DNA of 64,000 bases, taken from Cryptolaemus montrouzieri. Lineage: Eukaryota > Arthropoda > Insecta > Coleoptera > Coccinellidae. The stretch covers positions 2,230,001 to 2,294,000 of the forward strand of contig JABFTP020000021.1 in assembly GCA_013387265.2 (NCBI GenBank), given 5' to 3'. Below are positions 12,560 to 22,440 of this stretch, piece by piece; within the stretch, counting starts at the first letter, position 1; the number at the start of each line of letters is the position of its first letter. The notes below the pieces were generated by a model. It made no database searches. It was not told the DNA's origin and was given only the letters and a program-made list of their open reading frames with translations. The position numbers were made by a program, and so were the translations under genes.

Positions 12560-12870
12560 TTCATTTCAAGGTAAAATTATTTGGTCGAATATGGGCACTG
12601 CTCAAAAATATTGAACGACGAATTTGCTTCAAATTTTGTATTGCCGATGGAATTTCGTGCACCGAATCGCTGAAAATGTTACAGAAGGAATACGTATTCA
12701 CCTGATATGCCTCCGATCGACTTTTTTCTTTTTCCTAAACTCCAAATGTATTATTTCGGAATGGCTTACTTTGAAGGCGATACAATAAATTTGGATGATA
12801 AATAAATATTTTGTGTTTCATTGACTAATTCCTGGTACTTTTTTGACAGAATGTACATATTTTAAAATGT
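12560..12870 (+). mobile_element. internally deleted mariner (MITE-like)
   Basis: The 5' part encodes a mariner N-terminus (LKNIERRICFKFCIADGIS, about 12603-12660) ending near 12695. It is joined directly to the C-terminus: HLICLRSTFF in one frame, PPIDFFLFPKLQMYYF and AYFEGDTINLDD in another, with the closing TTTCATTGACTAATTCCTGG tail. The whole catalytic centre is missing. This is the structure expected of a deletion derivative that could only move with a transposase supplied in trans. Confidence 0.75.
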
Positions 12871-12946
12871 GATAATGATAAACAATTGTTATAGTGTCTC
12901 TCCTGGCAGCCGGTATGAATCGATATTCCCCCATTCATCCAGCATA

Positions 12947-14342
12947 TACACACAACCAAATTTATATGGAATCACCCGATATTTCGAATATTACCTGTGG
13001 CATTTTGGAAATTTCGAAGGATTTTGAGATGTTTCAATTGCAAAAATAAATAAAATAAGGTTTATTTTAAGAAACAAATAAAAGAAAATAAGAGACTCTT
13101 TCCGCATGTAGTTAAAAAAATGAAAATTGTTACGGAGTGGATGTTTTTTTCTCTACCCAGTAGCTTGTATTACCTCCTCTTACCCTGATACAAGCCTGAA
13201 TCCGTCTAGGCATGCTTTGGATCAGGTTTTCGACCTCTTTGGGGGTGATATTCTGCCACTCTTCTGTGACAGCGTGGATGAGCTGTTGTGGGATTCTTGA
13301 GATTATCCTATAAATATTCAATATGATTTAGGTCTGGAGAGCAAGCTGGCCAGTCCAAAATAGCGATTCCCTCTGTTTCAAGATAATGTCGCGCGAGTTT
13401 GCTGGTATGCGGAGAAGCCTTATCTTGCTTAAAAGTGAAATTGTATTGTGATGTAGGCACCTTGCCAGAGTCTCACTTTGGGCTCCAACACTAAATCCAC
13501 GTAATTTCTAGCCGTTACACTCGCAGGAAACGAAATCAAATCTGTTTTGCCTCCTTGGTATTTCGGAATTTCTCTTTCTGCTCGGGGTCGTCTAGCTTGT
13601 CTTCCACGACCCCTCAAAACCCGAATCCGGCGGTCATCTGATCGAACACCAATTCTGTTCTTATCCGAAAAAAGAACATCTCGCTAATTCTCAATATTCC
13701 AATTTTGGTATACACCAATTTAGTCTGTTAATTGTCTAGTTAGCTCTGGAACTCTTAAGGGTATTCTGCTATATAGAACCCTTGAACGAAGTCTTTGACG
13801 TATCGTTCAGACTGACACACTGATGTTTGTTGCTTCCAGAAATTGCCTTTGGAGTATGGAGTGCGATGCATTAAGGTCTCCTCTTGCAATTTGGCACAAA
13901 AAGCGGTCTTGTTCTTCAGAAGTGATCTTCCTCCAACTTCTTCTAGGTCTATTTTGCAGATATTGTAGCGTCACGTATCGGGCGTAGGTTCTTGAAATCA
14001 CCCCCTGTGATACCTCCATTGTGGCCGCTATATCCTTCTGTTTCATCCCTTTTTTCAACGAGAGCAATTATTCGATCCCTCTGCACAGCTAACAATCCAA
14101 CGTAAGGCGTTTTTAATTATGATTATAGGCTTTTTTAAATTTTGAAATTCATAGTTTCGAATCCCAGTGACGACTGAGTACAATATCCCCAATATGTGGT
14201 CATAATTCAACATTTCTTATTATACTATCCAGTTTTTTTACAACAAAAAACATCATTCTTCAGAAATAGTCGAATATCCATGGTTAAAAACAATCAATAA
14301 TGCGAAATACCGAGTGATTCCATACAAATTTGGTTGTGTATA
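12947..14342 (-). mobile_element. Tc1-like transposon with terminal inverted repeats
   Basis: The left end (about 12947-12990) and right end (about 14297-14342) are inverted copies sharing CACAACCAAATTT, TATGGAATCAC and TATTTCG, and TATA lies just outside, consistent with TA target duplication. The 1.4-kb length is normal for Tc1. The transposase runs on the minus strand inside. Confidence 0.88.
13130..14067 (-). pseudogene. Tc1 transposase pseudogene
   Basis: From the N-terminus: MKQKDIAATMEVSQGVISRT is the first helix-turn-helix (about 14046-13990). The RPRRSWRKITSEEQDRFLC linker comes next (about 13960-13900). VLFSDKNRIGVRSDDRRIRV carries the first catalytic region (about 13680-13630). 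LKQDKAS and LDWPACSPDLNHIEY (about 13365-13320) represent the later catalytic blocks. The C-terminus contains VTEEWQNITPKEVENLIQSM and VRGGNTSYW (13130-13321). Frameshifts and a stop between these segments disable it; the first catalytic motif reads SDKN instead of SDES. Confidence 0.85.
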
Positions 14343-14344
14343 CT

Positions 14345-14745
14345 TAAGTCGAAAAAATGTAGAATTTATTTAACCAGCGAAACTTCGATTAGGTTTCAGA
14401 CAAAGTAAATGACCTGCTTGATATAAAAACATCAGACTGAGGGGGTAAAGGAAGTTACGGCAGATTGACTAGGGTTGACATTAGCGTTGACGAGGACATT
14501 GCCCCCAGATATTGACATCACTTTATTGCACCAGGGGTAGGTTCCACATGCCACGAGCGAAGGAAGCGGCGGCGATGAACGCGATACGGATAACTGGCGC
14601 CAAGTTTTAATAACTCTTATCGTTAAGAATTGGTATGAAGGGTTTAATATTGCATTCAGAATATTAACTGCGGCACGAGATTCTGAGTGAGTGTTCTCTT
14701 AAACAAAGGTTCTTTGTCAGTTTTGAAGGAATATGAATGGAAAAT
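14345..14745. other. no recognised gene
   Basis: Mixed-composition spacer; 14520-14600 is relatively GC-rich. Nothing recognised. Confidence 0.3.
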
Positions 14746-14751
14746 TGCATA

Positions 14752-14970
14752 CGAGGTCTGTCTATTAAATAATGAGACTGGTTACGAAAAAGGGGTTTTA
14801 ATATAAAAATTATTCGAATGCTCCCCTTCAATATACTCCCTTTCCCTCGCCGCACACCTTTCCATACGTTTACCGCATCCATCGAATCGGGTCCCTTTCA
14901 AAGCAGATTTTATCTTCGGAAACAAAAAAAAGTCACTCGCTGCCAAATCTGGCGAGTACGGCAAGTGGAT
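14752..14970 (-). pseudogene. mariner transposase C-terminal fragment
   Basis: Minus-strand MPYSPDLAASDFFLFPKIKS is the third catalytic motif (PDLA-x-SD) of a mariner lineage different from the 3.3-kb copy. Downstream the frame decays, and the fragment ends at ACGAGGTCTGTCTATTAAAT (about 14752), which looks like the terminal repeat. On its other side it stops abruptly at a PLE fragment at about 14971, so the N-terminal two thirds are gone. Confidence 0.75.
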
Positions 14971-15424
14971 TATATACCTGGGCTATCAGATCGATTGAAA
15001 AAATGGCTCCAGTCGAATAACATTGCTTTCTATAATTGCAAGACAGTGGGTAAAGTCCTTTTCACAAAACTCAAAGATAAAATTAAGAAAGAACATATAG
15101 CGAACACTATATACAGAATAAACTGCCTGCATTGTGATGGCTGCTACATTGGCCAAAGCAAACAATACTCGAAGAGACGTATATCCAAACATAAATCATG
15201 CTAACACTGATCAGAAAGCTCTTGAATCACACCATTTTTCGACGGGGCATTTGTTCAACTTCGATATTGATGACTTTGAAATTCTGATGACTGAACCAAA
15301 TCATAGGAAGCGAAGAATATCAGAAATCATTCTGATTAAAAAACATAGCATCTCCGTAAATTTCGAGCAAGTCACCGAACACTTAAGTAACATCTACTTC
15401 AATCTTATCAAGAACATCCCATAG
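14971..15424 (+). pseudogene. Penelope-like element, GIY-YIG endonuclease C-terminus
   Basis: The sequence encodes GLSDRLKKWLQSNNIAFYNC, then IYRINCLHCDGCYIGQSKQY followed by RRISKHK. That is the zinc-linked GIY-YIG endonuclease that closes PLE proteins (Y-I-G with downstream R and H). A frameshift near 15190 moves the rest (ALESHHFSTGHLFNFDID to the stop at 15424) into another frame. The reverse transcriptase is not present upstream because a mariner fragment abuts. A LINE lies immediately downstream. Confidence 0.8.
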
Positions 15425-15877
15425 TTTGAAATTTATATGAACGGCTGTTATACACTTTTATGAAATGTGTCAATAGAGATGGAACCAATCAAAAAACATA
15501 TACGAAATATTTTCTCGACAAGGAAGCACTTGTTAAATCCTTTCAGTCTCTCGACTGGGTTGAATTTTATTGTATTCAAGATATAAATCAGGCTACGGAA
15601 TACCTCATTGATATTATACAAAATAAAATAGAAGAATTCACCCGAAAAGTTAAAATAAAACGTAAACATAAAAAGAAAATGCTGGATAACTGCAGGACTT
15701 ATCACATCTATCAAAACTAGGGACGATTTATTCAAAAATGCAAAAATAAACCTCATGACATAGAGTTGAGACAAGAGTATGTTCGATATAGAAATACCTT
15801 GCATTCCCTCATAGAAAAGGAAAACTTAAATATTATCAAAAACAAGTCGATTGTAACTGTCATGATAGTAAATCCCT

Positions 15878-16903
15878 TTGAATACTGTTAGCTCGATCAA
15901 TCCGAGCGGTGGTAGAGGTATTCAGATTAAGAGTATAGTAAATTCAATGAATGAATCAATTCAAAGTGAGAAGGAAATTGCGAACTCCTTCAATGAATAT
16001 TTCACCATAGTTGGCGAAAATCTTGCGAAAGCAATTCCAAAACCAAGAGACAAGATTCTGAAGAAGAGGGTCTCTGTTGAAAACTCCATCTTTCTCTCAC
16101 TCACTTCATGTGAGGAAATAAAAATTGCGATTATGTCACTAAAGAACAATAAGTCACCAGGAATAGATGGAATTAAATCAGAGGTTCTCAAAATCTTAGT
16201 CGATCACATTGCTTCACCATTGTCTTATTCGATTAATAGAATAATGCTTATGGGTATAGTGCCGAGAGCATTCAAGGTGGGATTAATAAAACCATTGCAT
16301 AAATCGGGCAGTAAGGAACAAATGTCGAACTATCGACCAATAACATTAATAAGTAATATATCGAAAATTTTCGAAATGATCTTGAAAAAAAGACTTATTG
16401 ACTTTTTAAAAAAATATCAAGTGATGTCTCCTAAGCAGTTCGGTTTTCAAAAACATATATCGACGCAAGATGCTATCAATTGTCTCATTTCAAAAATTCA
16501 TGAAAGTATTGAGAAGGGTGAACGGTCCTTGGCAATCTTCCTAGACCTTGCCAAAGCCTTCGACACTTTCGATCATGAAAGATTATTAGGAATATTGCAA
16601 GACTTGGGAATACGAGGCGTTGCTGGAAAACTTTTGGCAAGTTATCTCGAAGGACGAGAACAATATGTTATGGTTGGATGCACACTGAGCTCCCAAAAGA
16701 TCGTTAAATACGGAGTACCCCAAGGCACTGTTCTTGGGCCGATTCTATTTATAATTTACATGAACGAAATTTTGAAAGCTGAAACAGAGGGTACAATCAT
16801 TAGTTTCGCGGATGACACGGTTTTGTTCTATACAGGGTCATGGGAAGCTGTTAAGAAAAAGACAGAAATGGATTTAAGTAAAATATTGAACGCATTTGAT
16901 TAA
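15878..16903 (+). CDS. LINE reverse transcriptase, 341-aa open core
   Basis: This is the longest open frame in the window. It carries the ordered RT blocks: LKNNKSPGIDGIKSEVLK (about residues 90-107), SNYRPITLISNISKIFEMIL (about 148-170), the A box AIFLDLAKAFDTFDHERL (catalytic D, about 220-240), the B box YGVPQGTVLGPILFIIYMNE (about 280-300) and the C box ISFADDTVLFYTG with the FADD catalytic pair (about 310-322). It ends at a stop inside the region where CR1-like proteins continue into the thumb, which reappears at 17035-17280 (YLGVLIDQNSRWDYHI). The ATG at 15878 is only the first in-frame start, not a native one. An enzymatically plausible palm, but the element as a whole is broken. Confidence 0.85.
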   Translation: MNTVSSINPSGGRGIQIKSIVNSMNESIQSEKEIANSFNEYFTIVGENLAKAIPKPRDKILKKRVSVENSIFLSLTSCEEIKIAIMSLKNNKSPGIDGIKSEVLKILVDHIASPLSYSINRIMLMGIVPRAFKVGLIKPLHKSGSKEQMSNYRPITLISNISKIFEMILKKRLIDFLKKYQVMSPKQFGFQKHISTQDAINCLISKIHESIEKGERSLAIFLDLAKAFDTFDHERLLGILQDLGIRGVAGKLLASYLEGREQYVMVGCTLSSQKIVKYGVPQGTVLGPILFIIYMNEILKAETEGTIISFADDTVLFYTGSWEAVKKKTEMDLSKILNAFD

Positions 16904-17034
16904 ATGTTATTGACTGTTAACTAAGATAAAACATATTTTATGCCGTTTAGTTGCTATAGCAGTGGTTTACCCCTTTTCAAAGAACTCGAAATTGAAAAAA
17001 ATGAAAAACTGTCAAAATTGCTACAAAAGAAACT

Positions 17035-17500
17035 GTGAAGTATCTTGGAGTACTAATTGATCAAAATTCAAGATGGGACTATCATATTGAATTATTGGTT
17101 AAGTCTCTGAGGAGTTTGCTCTACTTGTTTAGATTCCTTGCTAAGTTTGTCGATTTTCGTAGATTGAAGATGATTTATCACGGCCTTGTAGAATGCAGAA
17201 TTAGATACGGCATCACGATATATGGTGCTGCAGCAAGCTGTTATCTGAATAAAGTGGAAATCTTACAGAAAAAATTCTAAAATAATTTCAAAAAACCAAA
17301 TACCTACCCTCAGATGACTTATATAAACAAACTGGTGTATTGGATGTCAGGCAGCTGTATTTCCTTGATTGTGTAACACAAATTCACAAAAGTAAAAACA
17401 AACTTCAATATGTTGATCATGGATATGGGACCTGATCTTGTTCACAGGCAAAGGTCAAAACCCTTTTCTTTTCGAGAACTATATCTCAACGTTCTTTCGA
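17035..17500 (+). pseudogene. LINE thumb / C-terminal region
   Basis: MKYLGVLIDQNSRWDYHIEL and LVECRIRYGITIYGAA are the standard C-terminal blocks of CR1/Jockey-type ORF2. Out of frame with the RT core because of stops near 16903-17035; a further frameshift follows 17280. Confidence 0.75.
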
Positions 17501-17862
17501 TTTTAATGCCTATAGAATGTATAATTTCCTTCCACTAAACATAAGAATTGTACCCAATATAAATAGTTTCAAAAGGAAGGTCAATTGTTTTCTCAGAATG
17601 AAAGATAGAAATGACATCCATTGTTTGTTTTGATCCATATGAAATTTTTTTTTGTTGGTTTGTATTTCGTTGATCATAGCATACCTTTTGTGTTTCTCTG
17701 TTTGTAGTTGCGTACCCACGCACTGGCTTAGCCTTAGTGGGTAATCCTTGATGTGTTTTTGTTCATTCGTCATGGTCATAATTTGTGTTTTTTTTTTTAT
17801 AGTTTGTAATGGGAGGGGGGTAATTATGATTGAGTGAATAAAAATTATTATTATTATTATTA

Positions 17863-18184
17863 AGGGCCTGCACTGCATTCCAAGATTGAAGAAGAAGAAC
17901 CTGCCAGTACTACAAGACTCTGTGAAATAACCTTACTTTCTTCAGTGTACAATAAGTTATGATACGCTTCTTGTATCACTCTCGTCGTTTTCAACCTTTT
18001 TCAATTGAATTTTAATGTGTTTAATGCGTCAGGTTTTTTAAACCTTTTATTGACTAAGCTTTTCAATAATATTTTTGATTATGCAAAACATACAACTATT
18101 TGGTTTCTGAAATTCTTGTCGTAGGTTAGGTATCCTTTCCGATTTTTGTTGTCACAAAATTGAAGAAACTGCTATGTATTTCAG
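17863..18184. other. possible PLE 3' region, otherwise unassigned
   Basis: Non-coding. It may be the 3' untranslated end of the PLE at 14971, separated from it by LINE insertion, because a degenerate ribozyme lies just downstream. Confidence 0.25.
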
Positions 18185-18225
18185 CTCTGAAAATGAGTTT
18201 GTATTAAAGCTCGAAACTAGTCAGC
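18185..18225 (+). ncRNA. degenerate hammerhead-ribozyme-like motif
   Basis: The order is GCT, CTGAAAA, T, stem II GAG/CTC with a 12-nt loop, GAAAC, TA, GTC, AGC. Stem I can pair GCU with AGC, and stem III is the minimal AC/GU pair closing on a GUC cleavage triplet, as in minimal PLE hammerheads. The core reads CUGAAAA where CUGANGA is required (G8 to A), so it is probably inactive. Confidence 0.4.
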
Positions 18226-18359
18226 ACGACAAACATCATATAGTGTTTCATTTTAATTGCCGAAAAGCCAGAGTACCTATACCTTGAAAAAAGAAGACAT
18301 AAAATATAATTCGAGACGAGAACTGAAGTCTATACCGGTAAAAGCGTTTGAAAATGTTT

Positions 18360-18510
18360 TGGCCGTTGGATTATTGGTTGGCGTAAATGTATTATTTGGA
18401 AAGGAGCCTACTTTGAAGGCGATACAATGAATTTGAACGAAAAAAGAATATTTTGTGTTTCATTGACAAATTCTCGTTACTTTTTTGTCCGAATGTTTGT
18501 TTATGTGCAT
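18360..18510 (+). pseudogene. mariner C-terminal fragment
   Basis: Encodes AYFEGDTMNLNE with the characteristic TTTCATTGACAAATTCTCG tail, matching the ends of the copies at 12770 and 42370. Only the last 40 or so codons and the 3' end remain. Confidence 0.6.
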
Positions 18511-18804
18511 TGTTTTCATGTTGTTCGATGAAGAATCTCCTGTAAAATTACTGAGCTCATACTTGAAATACAAAATTACCATAATCTGACATATTCTTCG
18601 ATTGCATTCACTGAGAAATGTTATATTTTCACAATTCTACGTCGTTATGCATATCTGAATATTCGTGATCAATTTCAATTTTATATATACAAGTGTTCCT
18701 GAGTCTTTGTAATGACAGACGTACATTCTTTGAGGTAAGGAACCTGAAAATTGAAATTATTGAGGGAAAACTCTTCTTCATGTGATGGAAATCTTACGAG
18801 TACC
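18511..18804. other. no recognised gene
   Basis: AT-rich flank of the PLE composite; nothing recognised. Confidence 0.3.
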
Positions 18805-18816
18805 TACTAGAACATA
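18805..18816 (+). repeat. 12-bp target-site duplication, left
   Basis: TACTAGAACATA; identical copy at 21422-21433 on the other side of the composite. Confidence 0.85.
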
Positions 18817-18908
18817 TTTGAATTTGGGAGGCTTTTACTTGGTAAAATTCCATTATCAATAATAAAAAACAAGTACTGTGTTTTAAGGAATTTTACTTAA
18901 TAATTGCG

Positions 18909-18951
18909 ATTCGTAACGCGTTTCACTACACCGTAGCTTCTTCAGACGAAT
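18909..18951 (-). ncRNA. hammerhead ribozyme (PLE), intact copy A
   Basis: On the minus strand: stem I AUUCGU pairs with ACGAAU; core CUGAAGA; stem II CUAC/GUAG with loop GGU; GAAA; stem III is the palindrome ACGCGU with no loop; cleavage would follow GUU. All core residues of the hammerhead consensus are present. There is one extra nucleotide before stem II. The loopless stem III implies that two molecules must pair. Confidence 0.75.
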
Positions 18952-19064
18952 GATTATGCAGAAAAATGTAAATGAGAATATAACTATAAATGTTCTTGAG
19001 TAATTAAAAGCTTATTGGTCAACTCCTCCTAGGTGGTTATTTATGACAGGTATATCCAATAAAA

Positions 19065-20395
19065 TTAAGGAATAGATTGCTCCCCGAAAAGATTCAATAG
19101 AGGTGAAGGGCTTAAATCGACTTGTTCATTGATGAGTCTACCTGAGTGTTTGTATTTATTTATTTCTAAAGTTTCCCAAAGATCTACCTTCCAATATTTA
19201 TTATCTGTATGCAAAATTTCAAACTGTGGGTCGAAAGAATGATTATTTTCTAAGAGATGATTCGCGTAATTTGAATCTGATTTTTTTTTTTTGAAAAACT
19301 GCGTTTATGTTCCGATATTCTAATATTAAAATTTCTATGTGTTCTACCAATGTAGAAATTATCACAGTCATTGCAATTCAATCTATAAACACCTGATTCA
19401 TTGTATTTACCTGGTTTGGTTTTATTATTTTTATATATTTGCCTAAATTATTATTAGTTTGGAAAGCTATGTTGAAATTATTGCTACTTAAGAATGATTT
19501 CAGTTTCTCACTTGTAATGCCAACGTAGGTTAAGGTGTTGAATTTTTGTTTCAATTTATCGACAGGGTAAACTTCATTCAATGCGATTCTACTTTGTTTT
19601 TATTTAAAATATTATTTATTAGTTTGGGATTGTAACCATTATTTTTGGCTATTTGTTTAATCAAATTTAGTTCTTTGTTGAAATTTTCTGGTGATAGCGG
19701 GATGTTAATCAATCTATGAATAAAACTATTGAATGCTGACATTTTATGTTGATATGGATGACACGACGAGTTATGTATTATAATATCTGTATGTGACGGC
19801 TTATGGTAAATTGCGAAAACATGTTTTCCATTTTCATTCGAAATTGTTACGTCTAAGAAATTTATCGAATTATTGCTTTCTATTTCGGTTGTGAATGCAA
19901 TTTTTGGATGTAATGAATTTATATGATTTTCGAAAATTTTCAACTGTCTATCTGTTCCTGTGAAGCAAATAATGATATCGTCTACATAGCGATACCAGTA
20001 TAAACAATATTTACTGAGTGGATGATTATGAATTACTTTTCTAAGTTATTCATGAAAATTTCTGCTAACAAAGGACTCAACGGATTGCCCATAATCAAGC
20101 CGTCTTCAATAGTATAATATTTGTAATTGAAATGGAAATAATTTTGATCTAAACAAATTTTTAATAATGAAAGAATATCTGATTTAATGATAGTATTGAC
20201 ATGATTACTTTCTAATAATTCTTCAACTAAGTAATACGTATCTTTTGGAGGAATGTTGGGAAATAGATTCTTAACATCGAAAGAAATAAGTTTGGAATTA
20301 GGTGGTATAGTGGTATCTTTGATATTGGCAATAAGTTCGTATGAATTTTTGACCGAAAATTCAGATTTAAAATTGCAATGTTTTATTAATAGAAA
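19065..20395 (-). pseudogene. PLE reverse transcriptase plus GIY-YIG (minus arm)
   Basis: From the N-terminal side: KLISFDVKNLFPNIP is RT motif A (about 20290-20250), GLIMGNPLSPLLAEIFMNN is motif B (about 20095-20040), WYRYVDDIIICFTG is motif C with the YVDD catalytic pair (about 19995-19950), SINFLDVTISNENGKHVFAI lies at about 19865-19810, followed by a linker and DNFYIGRTHRNFNIRISEHK, the GIY-YIG endonuclease (about 19370-19310). Penelope-type proteins join these two activities for target-primed reverse transcription. The frame is broken after MNNLEK, after NKNKVESH and after the IIKPNQV region; each break is explained by one missing A in an A run. A 12-A run near 19270-19282 adds a further shift. 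Confidence 0.85.
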
Positions 20396-21217
20396 TAGAA
20401 ATAGAAAGCAATAATTCGATAAATTTCTTAGACGTAACAATTTCGAATGAAAATGGAAAACATGTTTTCGCAATTTACCATAAGCCGTCACATACAGATA
20501 TTATAATACATAACTCGTCGTGTCATCCATATCAACATAAAATGTCAGCATTCAATAGTTTTATTCATAGATTGATTAACATCCCGCTATCACCAGAAAA
20601 TTTCAACAAAGAACTAAATTTGATTAAACAAATAGCCAAAAATAATGGTTACAATCCCAAACTAATAAATAATATTTTAAATAAAAACAAAGTAGAATCG
20701 CATTGAATGAAGTTTACCCTGTCGATAAATTGAAACAAAAATTCAACACCTTAACCTACGTTGGCATTACAAGTGAGAAACTGAAATCATTCTTAAGTAG
20801 CAATAATTTCAACATAGCTTTCCAAACTAATAATAATTTAGGCAAATATATAAAAATAATAAAACCAAACCAGGTAAATACAATAAATCAGGTGTTTATA
20901 GATTGAATTGCAATGACTGTGATAATTTCTACATTGGTAGAACACATAGAAATTTTAATATTAGAATATCGGAACATAAACGCAGTTTTTCAAAAAAAAA
21001 ATCAGATTCAAATTACGCGAATCATCTCTTAGAAAATAATCATTCTTTCGACCCACAGTTTGAAATTTTGCATACAGATAATAAATATTGGAAGGTAGAT
21101 CTTTGGGAAACTTTAGAAATAAATAAATACAAACACTCAGGTAGACTCATCAATGAACAAGTCGATTTAAGCCCTTCACCTCTATTGAATCTTTTCGGGG
21201 AGCAATCTATTCCTTAA
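20396..21217 (+). pseudogene. PLE RT tail plus GIY-YIG (plus arm)
   Basis: Begins inside the RT C-terminal part (ESNNSINFLDVTISNENGK, about 20403) and continues in three successive frames, including MNEVYPVDKLKQKFNTLTYV (20703-20906), to an open GIY-YIG ORF at 20903-21217. This ORF has cysteines in MNCNDCDNFYIGR (zinc-binding C-x2-C), the YIG motif, and R and H in RISEHKRSF. It ends LLNLFGEQSIP at the stop. The two frame changes are the same as in the minus arm. No RT catalytic motif is present in this arm. Confidence 0.85.
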
Positions 21218-21329
21218 TTTTATTGGATATACCTGTCATAAATAACCACCTAGGAGGAGTTGACCAATAAGCTTTTAATTACTCAAGAACATTTATAGTT
21301 ATATTCTCATTTACATTTTCTGCATAATC

Positions 21330-21372
21330 ATTCGTCTGAAGAAGCTACGGTGTAGTGAAACGCGTTACGAAT
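21330..21372 (+). ncRNA. hammerhead ribozyme (PLE), intact copy B
   Basis: Plus-strand twin of copy A with identical core (CUGAAGA, GAAA), stems I (6 bp) and II (4 bp), and the ACGCGU palindrome; about 110 bp downstream of the GIY-YIG stop. Confidence 0.75.
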
Positions 21373-21421
21373 CGCAATTATTAAGTAAAATTCCTTAAAA
21401 CACAGTACTTGTTTTTATTAT

Positions 21422-21433
21422 TACTAGAACATA
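21422..21433 (+). repeat. 12-bp target-site duplication, right
   Basis: TACTAGAACATA, identical to 18805-18816. Confidence 0.85.
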
Positions 21434-22296
21434 AATAACCTCAAAAGTCAACACTAATATTACGATTATTATAACATTTCAGAATTTTCCATAATAATTC
21501 TTTCTAATAGTAAGAGTATACACCGTCCACTCGAAAAGTAACCGAACTGTTGAAAAAAACAGTATTACTAGTACGTCGATAACTTGGTACTTTATTGACA
21601 GCCGTTTGAAATGTCATGACGTTTCTATGTAAACAGATAGAAGCCTTATTTGAGTTTTGTATTGAATAATGTAAATATTGGTTAATGATAACGAAAAATA
21701 CGTCGTCTCAAAACTAGTGTATCAATGCGCGATTTGTATTTTCAAAAAGTTCTGTTACATTTGTAACGGAGGTTGTAGACCGATTTACATAATGAGAAAA
21801 TAATCGGTTCCATTCAAATTATAAAATCGAGATTATATTATTGGAGTCCATCAAGCAAAAATCTACATTGTCTCTAACGAAACGGAGATCTGATGCGGCG
21901 TCATAATTGCAACGATACGTTTCTCAGCTAATTGTTCCCCTTTCAAATTTCAAGCGCACTGGAACAATAACAATAGTAGGAATTATGCGAGATGATAATT
22001 CGATTAAGTATATTCTTCCTATCTGTGTAATGTCAGTAATGCACCAACAATGGAATCTGCGCTCAATAATCCCCTTGATCGGCCAACGCGATCTGATTTC
22101 TCGGAACTTTCTTCGGGTTTGATCTAATTTCATTGGAACATACGTGGGCAAGTTTTACCTTACGAATAAATTACAAGATTAAGTTATTGAGGAACTGAAT
22201 CGACGCTTATACGTAGGTTGCCTTTTAAATTTTGCTCCAGAAAAAACAAGTAACTTAGGGAAAAACACCTTTTCACAGACTGAATTGACCTGGACA
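21434..22296. other. no recognised gene
   Basis: ORFs at 21907-22151 overlap on both strands and look fortuitous. A string near 21525 (CCACTCGAAAAGTAACCGAA) resembles a DNA-transposon end but has no partner. Confidence 0.3.
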
Positions 22297-22440
22297 AAGT
22301 ATCACATGAAATACATATGGTTCTCCCAAATTTTGGGATCACTGGCGCCATATTATTCATGGCAACCGCTGACAAAGTATCTTATGAAATACATATGGTT
22401 CTCGCAAAGTTTGGGGTCACAGGCACCATAATTCATGGTT
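22297..22440 (+). repeat. tandem duplication, about 77-bp unit
   Basis: CAAAGTATC-T/A-ATGAAATACATATGG recurs at 22297 and 22374, each followed by a diverged copy of a GGTTCTC..TTCATGG segment. Two units only, about 85% alike. Confidence 0.75.

Larger units (their letters stand above)
15440..17862 (+). mobile_element. CR1-like non-LTR retrotransposon (LINE), 5'-truncated
   Basis: A linker region (15460-15870, with stops), the reverse transcriptase ORF (15878-16903), a thumb/C-terminal region (17035-17500, broken) and a (TTA)n-type tail at about 17843-17862 form one element. I see no endonuclease domain upstream. The motifs and VPQGTVLGPILF box suggest the CR1/L2/Daphne group; the exact clade is inference. 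A related copy lies at 57190-58500 (-). Confidence 0.85.
18817..21421. mobile_element. head-to-head composite of two Penelope-like elements
   Basis: Two 5'-truncated copies of one PLE are fused at their 5' sides near 20395. The minus arm covers 18817-20395 and the plus arm 20396-21421. Both 3' ends, with their hammerhead motifs, face outward, and a 12-bp TSD flanks the whole unit, so it entered the genome as a single event. The arms overlap in content (both carry the end of the RT region, the linker and the GIY-YIG domain), so it is not a simple inversion of one copy. The junction sits in a GAAATA-rich stretch. Confidence 0.85.

Noticed and set aside
18805..21433. LTR retrotransposon or a simple palindrome from misassembly
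   Set aside because: No gag, protease or integrase; the proteins are RT plus GIY-YIG. The arms differ in length and by indels, and a clean TSD lies outside, so it is not a folded assembly artefact.
22297..22440. CRISPR-like repeat array
   Set aside because: Only two imperfect tandem units of about 77 bp with no spacers, in a eukaryotic genome.
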